Assembly: GCF_003337715.1 (NCBI RefSeq)
Contig: NZ_QPIX01000001.1
Coordinates: forward strand, 62,001-126,000
Source of the DNA: Ciceribacter lividus
GTDB taxonomy: Bacteria > Pseudomonadota > Alphaproteobacteria > Rhizobiales > Rhizobiaceae
Direction of reading: 5' to 3'
Length of the DNA: 64,000 nucleotides
Shown: one piece after another, positions 1 through 8,322 of the stretch
Layout of the letters: every line of letters starts with the position of its first letter
Numbering within the stretch: position 1 is the stretch's first letter
The notes under the pieces: model-generated
What the model saw: the letters and a program-made list of their open reading frames with translations, nothing else
What the model was told of the DNA's origin: nothing
Databases searched by the model: none
Made by a program: the position numbers and the translations under genes

Positions 1-1696
1 CATTCGGCGGCAGCTCCACCGAAAGCACGATCCGTCCGGCGTCCTCCGGTGGCAGGAAACTGCCGGGGACCTGAAACAGCAGCGCCATCGAGGCAATGAG
101 AAACAGGATGGCTCCGAGCAGCGTCGCATAGCGCGAGTACCAATGGGTGGTCGTGCCGCGAACCAGCCGGGTGTAGCCTTTCATGAAGGCGCTGTCGTTG
201 TCGGCATGGTCGTCCATCGCGTCTTCGGCCCGCATCAGGTACGCCGCCATCAGCGGCGTAATGAGGCGGGCAACCATCAGCGAGAAGAAGACCGAGAAGG
301 CGACGGTGAGGCCGAACTGGATGAAGTACTGGCCGGGAATGCCCGGCATGAACGACACCGGCACGAAGACGGCGATGATGGTGAAGGTCGTGGCGATGAC
401 CGCAAGCCCGATCTCGTCCGCCGCCTCGATCGCCGCCCGGTAGGGCGTCTTGCCGAGCTTGATGTGGCGGGCGATATTCTCGATCTCGACGATCGCGTCA
501 TCGACGAGGATGCCGGTCGCAAGCGTAAGCGCCAGGAAGCTGACAAGGTTCAGCGAGAACCCCATCATATCCATGATCCAGAAGGTCGGGATCGCCGAAA
601 GCGGCAGCGCGATCGCCGAGATGAGCGTCGCGCGCCAGTTTCTCAGGAACAGGAAGACGACGATGACGGCGAGGATGGCGCCTTCAAGCAGCGTGTGCAT
701 TGCCGCTTCGTAGTTGCCGTAGGTGAAGTAAACGGAATCGTTGATGAGTTCGATCTGCACATCCGGGTTTTCCGCCCGGACCTGGTCGAGGCTCTTGGCA
801 ACCGTCTCCGCGACCGTCACCTCGCTCGCACCCTTGGCACGGAAAACCGCGAAGGTGACGACCGGCGTGCCGTTGAAGCGGGAGAACGACTTTTGTTCCT
901 CGTAGGTGTCCTCGATCTTGCCGAGGTCGGCGAGGCGCACGAAACGGCCGCCCGAAAGCGCGATCATACGGTTGGAAAGCGTCTCGACATTGCGGCTGTC
1001 GCCAAGCGTGCGGATCGTCTGTTCCGCACCCGCGACCTGTCCGCGGCCGGAGCCGAGATCGAGGTTGGTGCCGCGCAGTTGCCGGTTCACGTCGGCGGCG
1101 GTGATGCCGTAGGCGTTCAGGCGGTCCGGATTGAGTTCGACCCGGATTTCCCGGTCGGCGCCGCCGTAACGGTCCACGCGGCCGATGCCGCTCTGTCCCT
1201 GCAGCGCGCGCTTGATCGTATCGTCGACGAACCAGGAAAGCTCCTCCAGCGTCATGTTGGGCGCGGAGACCGCAAACGTCTGGATCGCCTGACCTTCGAC
1301 ATCGATCTTCGAGACGATCGGCTCGTCGACGGTTGCCGGCAGATCGCCGCGGATGCGATCGATGGCATCCTTGACATCCTGGACCGCCTGCTCGGTCTGG
1401 ACCTCCATGCGGAACATGACGACTGTCTGAGACTGCCCGTCGGTGACGGTCGATGTGAGCTCGTCGACGCCGGTGATGCTGGCGACGGCGTCCTCGATCT
1501 CCTTCGTCACCTGCGCTTCGAGTTCGGCGGGGGAGGCGCCGCTCTGCGTGACCGTGATTGCCACCAGAGGCACGTCGATGTTGGGGAAGCGTGTGACCGG
1601 CAGCGCATTGAACGACTGCAGGCCGACCACCATCAGCAGGAAGAAGCCGAGCAAAGGTGCGATCGGATTGCGGATGGACCAGGCAGAGAAATTCAT
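1..1696 (-). CDS. RND efflux pump inner-membrane permease, HAE1 family (5' part; C-terminus beyond window)
   Basis: Proton-driven inner-membrane pump of the AcrB/MexB type that exports drugs or other amphiphiles with a periplasmic adaptor and an outer-membrane channel. Only 565 residues of about 1,030 are in the window. The N-terminus MNFSAWSIRNP precedes TM1, followed by the periplasmic porter domain and the TM2-TM6 block. The segment GILVDDAIVEIENI matches the TM4 motif whose two adjacent aspartates relay protons. It starts 13 nt after the adaptor stop, so the two form one operon with the adaptor first. The substrate cannot be read from sequence. Confidence 0.93.
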   Translation of the reverse strand, partial: MNFSAWSIRNPIAPLLGFFLLMVVGLQSFNALPVTRFPNIDVPLVAITVTQSGASPAELEAQVTKEIEDAVASITGVDELTSTVTDGQSQTVVMFRMEVQTEQAVQDVKDAIDRIRGDLPATVDEPIVSKIDVEGQAIQTFAVSAPNMTLEELSWFVDDTIKRALQGQSGIGRVDRYGGADREIRVELNPDRLNAYGITAADVNRQLRGTNLDLGSGRGQVAGAEQTIRTLGDSRNVETLSNRMIALSGGRFVRLADLGKIEDTYEEQKSFSRFNGTPVVTFAVFRAKGASEVTVAETVAKSLDQVRAENPDVQIELINDSVYFTYGNYEAAMHTLLEGAILAVIVVFLFLRNWRATLISAIALPLSAIPTFWIMDMMGFSLNLVSFLALTLATGILVDDAIVEIENIARHIKLGKTPYRAAIEAADEIGLAVIATTFTIIAVFVPVSFMPGIPGQYFIQFGLTVAFSVFFSLMVARLITPLMAAYLMRAEDAMDDHADNDSAFMKGYTRLVRGTTTHWYSRYATLLGAILFLIASMALLFQVPGSFLPPEDAGRIVLSVELPPN

Positions 1697-1709
1697 GACG
1701 CCGACCTTC

Positions 1710-2897
1710 TCAATTCGACAATGCCGATTGTTCCTGCACGGGCCTGATGTGGTCGCCGTCACGGACGAAGGCCCCTGCCTTGGCGACCACGGCGTCTCCG
1801 GCCTTCAGGCCCTTGGTGATTGCGATGAAGGCGCCGTCCTGGATGCCGGTTTCGATGCCGACCTGCTTCACCACGCCATCGGCGACGAGACGGGTTGTCG
1901 AGCCTTCTTTGCCGGTAGTGATGGCGGAAACGGGCAGCGCTACGGCTTCGGCCTCGGCGATCACGATCTCGGCGGTCGCAAACATGCCCGCAAGCGCCTT
2001 GTCGTCGTCGTCGATTGCGATATGGACGGCCCCGAGACGGGTCTGCTGGTCGACGACGGGCGAAATCAGGCGGATGGTGCCGGCGAGCCTGGAAGCGCCG
2101 CCGGCGACGGTGATGTTGGCCTTCTGGCCGACCTGCATCTTCAGGATGTCGGTTTCCGAAACGTCGGCGACCAGTTCGATCTGGCCGTCGCGGATCACCG
2201 TGAAGAGCGGCTGGCCGGCACCGCTCGCGATAGCGCCGACCTTGGCGGTGCGCGAGGCGACGAGGCCTGCTGCCGGCGTCTTGATGTCGGTGCGGGCGAG
2301 CTTCAGGTCGATATCGGCGATCTGGCTATCGACGACCTTGATGTCGGCGTCGGCAATCGCGATCGCCTGTTCGGTGCTGTTGACCTTGGCCCTTGCGCTG
2401 GTTGCGGCGGTTTCCGCCTGTTCGATCTGTGAGGTCGAGACGGTGCCGGACTTGCCGAGCGTCGTCGCGCGCTTGTACTGCCGTTCGGCTTCGGCGGCGT
2501 TCGCTTCGGCATCCGTCAGTTGAGCCTTGTACTGGGCGAGCGCTGCTTCCGCCTTGGCCCTGGTCGCGACGAGCTGGCTCTTCTGGAGAAGCAGGCTGTC
2601 GTCGGAGAGACGTGCCAGCACACCGCCGGCCTCGACCCGATCCCCGACATCTGCCTCGAGCGAGCGGATCGAGAGCCCCTCGACCTGCGGCTGGACGTAG
2701 ATCTCTTCGACCGGCTTGATGGTGCCCGTCGCCACAACGCGATCCACGAGCTTTCTGACCGTCGCTTCTGTGACGACGATGGAGGGCAGGATCTGCTCGG
2801 TCTTGGCCGCCGGTGCTTCCTCGGCGGTTGCGGTCAGCGGCGCGAGAATGGTGCCCAGAGCCAGAAGCGCGGCCATCGTGTTCGGGTATCGACTCAT
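1710..2897 (-). CDS. RND efflux periplasmic adaptor (membrane fusion protein)
   Basis: Periplasmic adaptor joining the RND pump to a TolC-like channel. The 395-residue product has a signal peptide (hydrophobic stretch MAALLALGTILAPLTATA). It then shows the adaptor order: a lipoyl half (about 65-100), a long alpha-helical hairpin rich in Ala, Lys and Gln (about 100-190), the second lipoyl half (about 205-225) and beta-barrel/membrane-proximal domains to the C-terminus. The start is supported by AAGGGACAG just upstream. No outer-membrane component or regulator gene is adjacent, so TolC may be shared. The promoter region upstream carries a 7-6-7 inverted repeat. Confidence 0.93.
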   Translation of the reverse strand: MSRYPNTMAALLALGTILAPLTATAEEAPAAKTEQILPSIVVTEATVRKLVDRVVATGTIKPVEEIYVQPQVEGLSIRSLEADVGDRVEAGGVLARLSDDSLLLQKSQLVATRAKAEAALAQYKAQLTDAEANAAEAERQYKRATTLGKSGTVSTSQIEQAETAATSARAKVNSTEQAIAIADADIKVVDSQIADIDLKLARTDIKTPAAGLVASRTAKVGAIASGAGQPLFTVIRDGQIELVADVSETDILKMQVGQKANITVAGGASRLAGTIRLISPVVDQQTRLGAVHIAIDDDDKALAGMFATAEIVIAEAEAVALPVSAITTGKEGSTTRLVADGVVKQVGIETGIQDGAFIAITKGLKAGDAVVAKAGAFVRDGDHIRPVQEQSALSN

Positions 2898-2973
2898 CTG
2901 TCCCTTCCGAGGTTTAACTTCAAGAAATTCACTGTTCTAAAATTGAAGAATGGCCGTAAAAGTCCGGCGGGAG

Positions 2974-2993
2974 TTCCGTAACTCTGTACGGAA
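2974..2993. promoter_or_regulatory. Inverted repeat upstream of the RND operon (candidate operator)
   Basis: TTCCGTA-6 nt-TACGGAA is a perfect 7-bp inverted repeat 76-96 nt upstream of the adaptor start codon. Its position and symmetry suit a dimeric repressor such as the TetR proteins that often control RND pumps, but no such gene is next to it. The rest of the 2898-3266 gap holds only this site and the terminator of the neighbouring ABC operon. Confidence 0.4.
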
Positions 2994-3210
2994 GCCGTAT
3001 ATCTTCTCTGAACGCGACCGACAATTCTTCCCGAAGGCACTTCAAGCGGCTTACGTGGGTTTGGTAAAGACTGCTTGCAAGGCCCTCCAAAGCGCTTTAC
3101 GCGCAAAATATTAGGCTGGCCGTCCTGGTAAATCAACGCTTGGTGCGCCTGCTGCCGCAGCGATTTCCGGTTTTTGCGGAGGAACGGCCGGAATGTGCCC
3201 GTCCGGCAAC

Positions 3211-3241
3211 AGAAAGACGCACGGGCGGTGACCCGTGCGTC
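3211..3241 (-). terminator. Rho-independent-type terminator of the ABC transporter operon
   Basis: GACGCACGGG and CCCGTGCGTC form a perfect 10-bp stem with a 6-nt loop, 26 nt past the binding-protein stop codon. Read on the minus strand the stem is followed by TTTCT. Confidence 0.7.
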
Positions 3242-3266
3242 CTCGTCGTTTGCGTGGGGCCGAAGA

Positions 3267-4259
3267 CTACTTCAGTGCGGCGTCGGTGATCTCGTGAGTG
3301 AAGGCGCCTTCCGGCTCCTTGGTGATGACCGGATCCGAACCGCCGCCGAGCAGGGTTGCAACCGTGCGTTTGTAGTCGGCCTCGTCGAGGGCGCCGTTCG
3401 AGCCGGCGGTGAGCTTGGCGACTTCGCCCATCATGCGCTTCTGGTGGCTTTCCGTCTGAGCACCGGAGGCGTCGTTGTCGAGAACGATCCCGGCTGCGTC
3501 ATCCGGGTTCTCCTCGGCCCATTTCCAGCCCTTCATCGAAGCGCGGACGAACTTGACCATCTTGTCCTTGAAGGCCGGGTCCTTCAGCTTGTCCTCGAGC
3601 ACGTAGAGGCCGTCCTCGAGGGTTGCCACGCCTTCGTCCTCATACTTGAAGGTGACGAGGTCTTCCGCCTTGATGCCGGCGTCGATGACCTGCCAGTACT
3701 CGTTGTAGGTCATGGTGGAGATGCAGGCGGCCTGCTTCTGCAGGAGCGGGTCGACGTTGAAGCCCTGCTTGAGCACGGTCACGCCGTCCGGCGATCCGTC
3801 GGTCTTGATGCCGAGATGGGCCATCCAGGAGAGGAACGGATATTCGTTGCCGAAGAACCAGACGCCGAGCGTCTTGCCCTTGAAGTCTTCCGGCTTGGTG
3901 ATGCCGGTTTCCTTGAGACAGGTCAGCATCATGCCGGAGGACTTGAACGGCTGGGCGATGTTGACGAGCGCCACGCCCTTCTCGCGGGTGGCGAGTGCCG
4001 AGGGCATCCAGTCGACGATCACGTCGGCGCCGCCGCCGACCAGCACTTGCGGCGGGGCGATGTCCGGGCCGCCCGGCTTGATCTCGACGTCGAGGCCTTC
4101 CTCTTCGTAGAAGCCCTTGTCCTTGGCGACGTAGTAGCCGGCGAACTGCGCCTGCGTCACCCACTTGAGCTGCAGGGTCACCTTGTCGGCGGCCGCGGCC
4201 TGCATCGCCATCAGCGAGACGGCGCCGGCCAGCAGCAGAGATGCGATTTTCGTTTTCAT
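3267..4259 (-). CDS. ABC transporter substrate-binding protein, NMT1/THI5-like
   Basis: Periplasmic receptor of an ABC importer, 330 residues with a cleavable signal peptide ending near MQAAAA-DKVTL. The mature protein begins VTLQLKWVTQAQFAGYYVAKD, characteristic of the NMT1/THI5 (ThiY-like) family that binds pyrimidines, hydroxymethylpyrimidine precursors or related heterocycles. GAGGGAAC precedes the chosen ATG. It is the last gene of the transporter locus, 20 nt after the second permease. Its position in a block of dihydropyrimidine-degrading genes suggests a pyrimidine or its breakdown product as ligand. That substrate is an inference. Confidence 0.9.
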   Translation of the reverse strand: MKTKIASLLLAGAVSLMAMQAAAADKVTLQLKWVTQAQFAGYYVAKDKGFYEEEGLDVEIKPGGPDIAPPQVLVGGGADVIVDWMPSALATREKGVALVNIAQPFKSSGMMLTCLKETGITKPEDFKGKTLGVWFFGNEYPFLSWMAHLGIKTDGSPDGVTVLKQGFNVDPLLQKQAACISTMTYNEYWQVIDAGIKAEDLVTFKYEDEGVATLEDGLYVLEDKLKDPAFKDKMVKFVRASMKGWKWAEENPDDAAGIVLDNDASGAQTESHQKRMMGEVAKLTAGSNGALDEADYKRTVATLLGGGSDPVITKEPEGAFTHEITDAALK

Positions 4260-4279
4260 TCCTGTTCCCTCTTTTTTGT

Positions 4280-5149
4280 TCAGGCCTGTCCACCGCGGAC
4301 AGACGGATGCCAGAAGGTGACGGCGCGCTCTGCCAGCGCCACCACCCCGTAGAAGACCGAACCGGCGATCGCGGCGACCGCGATCTCGGCCCAGACCATG
4401 TCGACATTGCTGCGCCCCACTTCCGTGGAAATCCGGAACCCCATGCCGACGATCGGGGTGCCGAAAAATTCTGCCACGATCGCCCCGATGAGCGCCAGCG
4501 TGGAATTGATCTTCAAGGCGGTGAAGATGAACGGCCAGGCGGCGGGCAGCCTGAGTTTCACCAGCGTCTGCCACCAGCTCGCGGCATAGGTGCGCATCAG
4601 GTCGCGCTCCATGTGGCTTGCCGAGGCGAGACCCTGAACCGTGTTCACCAGCATCGGGAAGAAGGTCATGATGACGACGACGGCGACCTTCGACTGCCAG
4701 TCGAAGCCGAACCACATCACCATGATCGGTGCGACGCCGACGATCGGCAGGGCCGACACGAAATTGCCGATCGGCAGCAGGCCCTTCTGAAGGAAGGGCG
4801 AACGATCGATGAGGATCGCCACCGCAAAGCCGAGGCTGCAGCCGAAGACGTAGCCGGTCAGTACCGATTTCAGGAATGTCTGGCGGAAGTCGGCCCAGAG
4901 GGTCGGCACGGAGCCGACGAGCCGCGTCCAGATCGCCGAGGGCGCCGGCAGCAGGATCGAGGGGATCGCAAAGCCGCGCACGACACATTCCCAGACGACC
5001 ACGAGCGTGATGCCGAAGATCAGCGGAACGGCGATGCGGGTCGCCCGTCTTGCTGCCGGTGCGGCAAAATGCTGGCGCACCAGCCATTCGTTGAGGCCCC
5101 AGGCACCGAGCCAGAACAGGACGGCGAAGATCAGGTAGGCGCTGTTCAC
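4280..5149 (-). CDS. ABC transporter permease (BPD type), second permease of the locus
   Basis: Inner-membrane channel subunit of 289 residues with about six membrane segments. The binding-protein-dependent transport motif (EAA loop) lies around residues 185-205 (ASASHMERDLMRTYAASWWQ). The start is GTG at 5149 because the preceding permease stops at 5146, giving a 4-nt GTGA overlap typical of translational coupling. Together with the paralogous permease at 5146-6030 it would form the heterodimeric pore. An N-terminal extra helix (NSAYLIFAVLFWLGAW) precedes the conserved core. Confidence 0.9.
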   Translation of the reverse strand: MNSAYLIFAVLFWLGAWGLNEWLVRQHFAAPAARRATRIAVPLIFGITLVVVWECVVRGFAIPSILLPAPSAIWTRLVGSVPTLWADFRQTFLKSVLTGYVFGCSLGFAVAILIDRSPFLQKGLLPIGNFVSALPIVGVAPIMVMWFGFDWQSKVAVVVIMTFFPMLVNTVQGLASASHMERDLMRTYAASWWQTLVKLRLPAAWPFIFTALKINSTLALIGAIVAEFFGTPIVGMGFRISTEVGRSNVDMVWAEIAVAAIAGSVFYGVVALAERAVTFWHPSVRGGQA

Positions 5150-6030
5150 GGCTTTTCCCCCATGCGCTTCAGGACGGCGGAATGAGCCATGCCGACGATG
5201 GTGACGAGGACGGCGGCAAGGCCGGAGGCCATGAAGAGGGCGGCCCAGATCTGGATCGTCTGCCCGTAATAGGAACCGGAGAGCAGGCGGGCACCGAGCC
5301 CGGCTACCGCCCCGGTCGGCAGCTCGCCGACGATGGCGCCGACGAGCGAGATGGCGATCGCCACCTTCAGCGAGGTGAAGAGATAGGGCATCGAGGCCGG
5401 CCAGCGCAGCTTCCAGAAGATCTGCGAACGGCTGGCATTGTAGGTGTGCATCAGATCGAGCAGGATCGTATCCGGGCTTCTCAACCCCTTCACCATGCCG
5501 ACGACGATCGGGAAGAAGGAGAGGTAGGTCGAAATCAGCGCCTTCGGCAGCAGGCCGGAAACGCCGATCGAGTTCAAAACGACGATGATCATCGGCGCCA
5601 CCGCGAGGATCGGGATCGTCTGGCTGGCGATGACCCACGGCATGAAGGAGCGGTCCATGGCGCGGTTGTGCACGATGGCGACCGCAAGCACGACGCCGAG
5701 CAGCGTGCCGATGCCGAAGCCGGCCAGCGTCGCCGAGAGCGTGATCCAGGCGTGATAGACGAGGCTGCGCTTGGAGGTGATCGCCTTGCCGACTGTGGTG
5801 TCCCAAAGCTCGACGGCGATCTGGTGCGGCGCGGGGAGGACCGGCCGCTCCTGGTTGAACGTGCGCTCCACCACCTGTTCGAAGGTCACCGTCTCGCCGG
5901 CGCGTGCGGCCTGATCGCGCACGAAGGGCGCGTTCAGGTAGACGACGAAAAGGTGCCAGATGACGAGGATCGCGAAGAGGACGGTGAGGATGGGCAGGAC
6001 GCGATCGCGGAAGAGGGAGGGGGCGGTCAT
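5146..6030 (-). CDS. ABC transporter permease (BPD type), first permease of the locus
   Basis: Inner-membrane permease, 294 residues. After an N-terminal helix there is a periplasmic stretch of about 70 residues and then the five-helix BPD core, with an EAA-type loop around residues 195-215 (RSPDTILLDLMHTYNASRS). The ATG overlaps the TGA of the upstream DUF559 gene (ATGA), and its own stop overlaps the GTG of the next permease, so translation is probably coupled along the locus. Confidence 0.9.
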   Translation of the reverse strand: MTAPSLFRDRVLPILTVLFAILVIWHLFVVYLNAPFVRDQAARAGETVTFEQVVERTFNQERPVLPAPHQIAVELWDTTVGKAITSKRSLVYHAWITLSATLAGFGIGTLLGVVLAVAIVHNRAMDRSFMPWVIASQTIPILAVAPMIIVVLNSIGVSGLLPKALISTYLSFFPIVVGMVKGLRSPDTILLDLMHTYNASRSQIFWKLRWPASMPYLFTSLKVAIAISLVGAIVGELPTGAVAGLGARLLSGSYYGQTIQIWAALFMASGLAAVLVTIVGMAHSAVLKRMGEKP

Positions 6031-6410
6031 GGGCGCGGCTCCGGGGCCAGGAACCGCTTTAGGCTCGTCTCCAAGGTCACGAATACATAGTCGGGATTGT
6101 CGATGACTTGATGATTGTCGAAGCGGATCACCTTAAAACCCTGACCGCGGAGAAATGCATCACGCCGCAGATCATGTGCGCGCCCTTGATCCGTTTCGTG
6201 ACTGTCGCCATTGACCTCGACGATCACGCGGGCGGAAAGCCACGCAAAGTCAGCGATGTATGGCCCAATTGGTGTTTCCCGGCGGAAACGAGCGCCACGG
6301 AGTCGGAAGTCCCGTAGCAGGTTCCACATCTCCTGTTCCGCCCTTGTGAGTTCCCGACGCAAGGTCTTTGCACGATCTCTGGTCTTCGGATCGATATTGG
6401 AATGCGGCAT
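6027..6410 (-). CDS. DUF559 endonuclease-like protein
   Basis: 127-residue protein of the DUF559 family, which has a Vsr/restriction-endonuclease-like fold. Visible candidate active-site features are YIADFAW, VIVEVNGDSH and GFKVIRFDNHQV, the D...E-x-N pattern seen in this family. ATG at 6410 is preferred over upstream in-frame starts because everything upstream is intergenic repeat sequence. It sits between the ATPase and permease genes of one transporter, overlapping the permease ATG by 4 nt, so it looks like a later insertion that kept translational coupling. Its cellular role is unknown. Confidence 0.8.
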   Translation of the reverse strand: MPHSNIDPKTRDRAKTLRRELTRAEQEMWNLLRDFRLRGARFRRETPIGPYIADFAWLSARVIVEVNGDSHETDQGRAHDLRRDAFLRGQGFKVIRFDNHQVIDNPDYVFVTLETSLKRFLAPEPRP

Positions 6411-6448
6411 GGGACACTCCACGAAGAAGGATTGTTCCAGAACGCGAA

Positions 6449-6490
6449 CCCCCTCTGGCCTGCCGGCCATCTCCCCCACAAGGGGGGAGA
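6449..6490 (+). repeat. Rhizobial C-rich/G-rich intergenic palindrome, copy 1
   Basis: Contains CCTGCCGG, then CATCTCCCCC, CA and a G-rich complement able to fold into a hairpin. Near-identical copies occur at 8041-8084 and, inverted, at 8249-8292. A second palindrome follows at 6544-6566 (CCCCTCCCC, 5-nt loop, GGGGAGGGG). Together they fill the gap between the ATPase and the DUF559 gene. Confidence 0.8.
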
Positions 6491-6597
6491 AGACCCGGGG
6501 CGCCGTCCTGCCCCGATCGAAGTGCGGGAGGTGGGCGATCAAGCCCCTCCCCTTTGTGGGGAGGGGTTGGGGAGGGGTCTTTACTCTTAAATTAATA

Positions 6598-7386
6598 CTA
6601 TTCCTCATAGCTGTGCCCCGCCTTCAAGCCCTCGCGGACGCGGTGGGCGATTTCGAGGAACTCCGGCGTCTCGCGAATGTCGAGCGGGCGCTCCTTCGGC
6701 AGCGTCGAGTGAATGATGTCGGTGACGCGGCCGGGCCGCGGGCTCATGACGACGATCTTGGTCGAGAGATAGACGGCTTCAGGGATCGAGTGGGTGACGA
6801 AACAGATGGTCTTGTTGGTCGCCGCCCAGAGCTTCAGCAGTTGTTCATTGAGGTGATCGCGGACGATTTCGTCCAGCGCCCCGAAGGGCTCGTCCATCAG
6901 CAGGAGGTCGGCGTCGAAGGCGAGCGCGCGGGCGATCGAGGCGCGTTGCTGCATGCCGCCGGAGAGCTGCCAGGGGAACTTCTTGCCGAAGCCGGTCAGG
7001 TTGACGAGCTTCAGCGTCTCCTCGATGCGTCGCTGCTGTTCTTGCTTGCCGTATCCCATGATCTCGAGCGGCAGGGCGATGTTCTTCTCAATCGTCCGCC
7101 AGGGATAGAGGGCGGCCGCCTGGAAGACGTAGCCGTAGGAGCGGTCCTTGCGGGCGTTCTCCGGCGTCATGCCGTTGACGGTGATTGCGCCGGAGGTGTG
7201 CTTTTCGAGGTCGGCGATCACCCTCAGAAAGGTCGTCTTGCCGCAGCCGGACGGGCCGATGAAGGAGACGAAATCGCCCTTCTCGACCTCGAGATCGACG
7301 TTCGACAGGGCATGGACGGGGCCGTCATTGGTCTGGAAGACCAGACTGAGGTCCTTGGCGGAGACGACGGAGGAGGGTGCATTCAT
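6598..7386 (-). CDS. ABC transporter ATP-binding protein
   Basis: 262-residue cytoplasmic ATPase of the nitrate/sulfonate/NMT1-type importer group (SsuB/TauB-like). Walker A is GPSGCGKTT (about residue 44), the Q-loop VFQ (about 88), the signature LSGGMQQRA (about 140), Walker B LLLMDEPFGALDE (about 161) and the H-loop FVTHSIPEA (about 195). It is first in the transporter locus but is separated from the permeases by about 190 bp of repeats and the DUF559 gene. It faces the cupin gene at 7511 across a 124-bp promoter region in which I saw no clear RutR box. Confidence 0.93.
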   Translation of the reverse strand: MNAPSSVVSAKDLSLVFQTNDGPVHALSNVDLEVEKGDFVSFIGPSGCGKTTFLRVIADLEKHTSGAITVNGMTPENARKDRSYGYVFQAAALYPWRTIEKNIALPLEIMGYGKQEQQRRIEETLKLVNLTGFGKKFPWQLSGGMQQRASIARALAFDADLLLMDEPFGALDEIVRDHLNEQLLKLWAATNKTICFVTHSIPEAVYLSTKIVVMSPRPGRVTDIIHSTLPKERPLDIRETPEFLEIAHRVREGLKAGHSYEE

Positions 7387-7510
7387 TCGTTGGAACCAAT
7401 CGGCTTTCTTGCAAAGGCATCAGGCCTCTTGCATTCTGTCAATGAGGCGCCGCGAAGCCGCGGCGGAAGGAAAACGGCGGTCCCGCCGCCAGGGAGAAGA
7501 GGTCGTGACC

Positions 7511-7924
7511 ATGGAGGCATCATCGAAACTCACCTGCCGCATCGTCAAGCCCGGCAACACCTATGACGGTAAGCAGGGGCTCAGCTATTTCGAGGGGATC
7601 TCGGCGGAGACGGTCGGCTCGAAGGGCATCTGCATGCATCTTCTCACCATGCCGCCCGGCGCGCGTGCCAAGGCGCACCTGCACGAAAGCCACGAAACCG
7701 CGATCTATTGCCTCTCCGGCCAGGCGCATACCTGGTACGGCGACCGGCTGGAAAATCACGTTATCCTGCACGCGGGCGAGATGATGTACATCCCGGCCGG
7801 CGTGCCGCATCTGCCGGCGAACCTTTCCAGCACGCCATGCACGGCAATCATCGCCCGTACCGATCCCAACGAGCAGGAAAGCGTCATTCTCCTGCCGGAG
7901 CTGGATGCGCTGGTGGGGGTCTGA
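7511..7924 (+). CDS. Small cupin-domain protein
   Basis: 137-residue single-domain cupin. The two conserved motifs are visible: HLHESHETAIYCLSG (about 57-72) with histidines and glutamate for metal binding, and AGEMMYIPAGVPH (about 87-99). The ATG at 7511 follows GGGAGAAGAGG; an in-frame GTG two codons earlier is possible. Cupins of this size may be dioxygenases, isomerases or small-molecule sensors, and the sequence does not choose between these. It diverges from the ABC ATPase and probably shares its control region. Confidence 0.8.
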   Translation: MEASSKLTCRIVKPGNTYDGKQGLSYFEGISAETVGSKGICMHLLTMPPGARAKAHLHESHETAIYCLSGQAHTWYGDRLENHVILHAGEMMYIPAGVPHLPANLSSTPCTAIIARTDPNEQESVILLPELDALVGV

Positions 7925-8040
7925 GGATGCCCTTCTCCCCGGCGGGGAGAAGGTGGCGCGTAGCGCGGGATGAGGGGGGGCGGAGCGAGTGGGCTGTTCT
8001 GTCGCGTTCGTTTTTGCGCTGACGTCGGTGGGCGGGGTAC

Positions 8041-8084
8041 CCCCCTCTGTCCTGCCGGACATCTCCCCCACAAGGGGGGAGATC
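8041..8084 (+). repeat. Rhizobial intergenic palindrome, copy 2
   Basis: Matches copy 1 (6449-6490) at nearly every base, differing mainly at the GG/GT and CC/AC positions around CCTGCCGG, which are complementary changes that preserve pairing. Confidence 0.75.
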
Positions 8085-8248
8085 GGACCCATTGCACCTT
8101 TTGCCCGACGGTCAATGTCAATGCGCTCATGCGCGTATTCTTGTGTGCCTGTGGAATTCGCGGTGACGTGCGCAGGCAGATCGAGTCTGCCTCTTGTACC
8201 AGTACCGTTTCCAACGTCTGTCGCAGGGCAAGCGGCCAGCCGCTCCCG

Positions 8249-8292
8249 ATCTCCCCCCTTGAGGGGGAGATGCCCGGCAGGGCAGAGGGGGG
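8249..8292 (-). repeat. Rhizobial intergenic palindrome, copy 3 (inverted)
   Basis: Reverse complement of the same element. The C-run/G-run hairpin is joined by TTGA and followed by GCCCGGCAGGGCAGAGG. It ends 30 bp from the dihydropyrimidinase stop codon, so it may also act as its mRNA 3' hairpin. Confidence 0.75.
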
Positions 8293-8322
8293 TGGATCGC
8301 ACCGGGAACGCCATCCTTCGCC

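Larger units (their letters stand above)
7925..8322. repeat. Gene-free cluster of rhizobial intergenic palindromes
   Basis: About 400 bp without a credible gene. It holds a hairpin CCTTCTCCCC-3 nt-GGGGAGAAGG (7931-7953) followed by a GCGCGTAGCGCG core, then a copy of the C-rich/G-rich palindrome at 8041-8084 and an inverted copy at 8249-8292. The arrangement is a mosaic of at least two repeat families lying between convergent genes (cupin and dihydropyrimidinase). Confidence 0.75.

Noticed and set aside
143..1747. Long plus-strand open frame of 534 codons opposite the RND permease
   Set aside because: It is antisense to a clearly conserved pump. The product is a low-complexity Arg/Asp/Glu/His string typical of the complement of high-GC coding DNA.
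3267..5087. One 606-residue protein covering the binding protein and upstream DNA
   Set aside because: The N-terminal 276 residues are an out-of-frame reading of the permease gene. The real protein starts at its signal peptide (4259).
8094..8240. Small frames in the repeat cluster between cupin and dihydropyrimidinase
   Set aside because: All run through palindromic repeats, have repeat-derived composition and no ribosome site.
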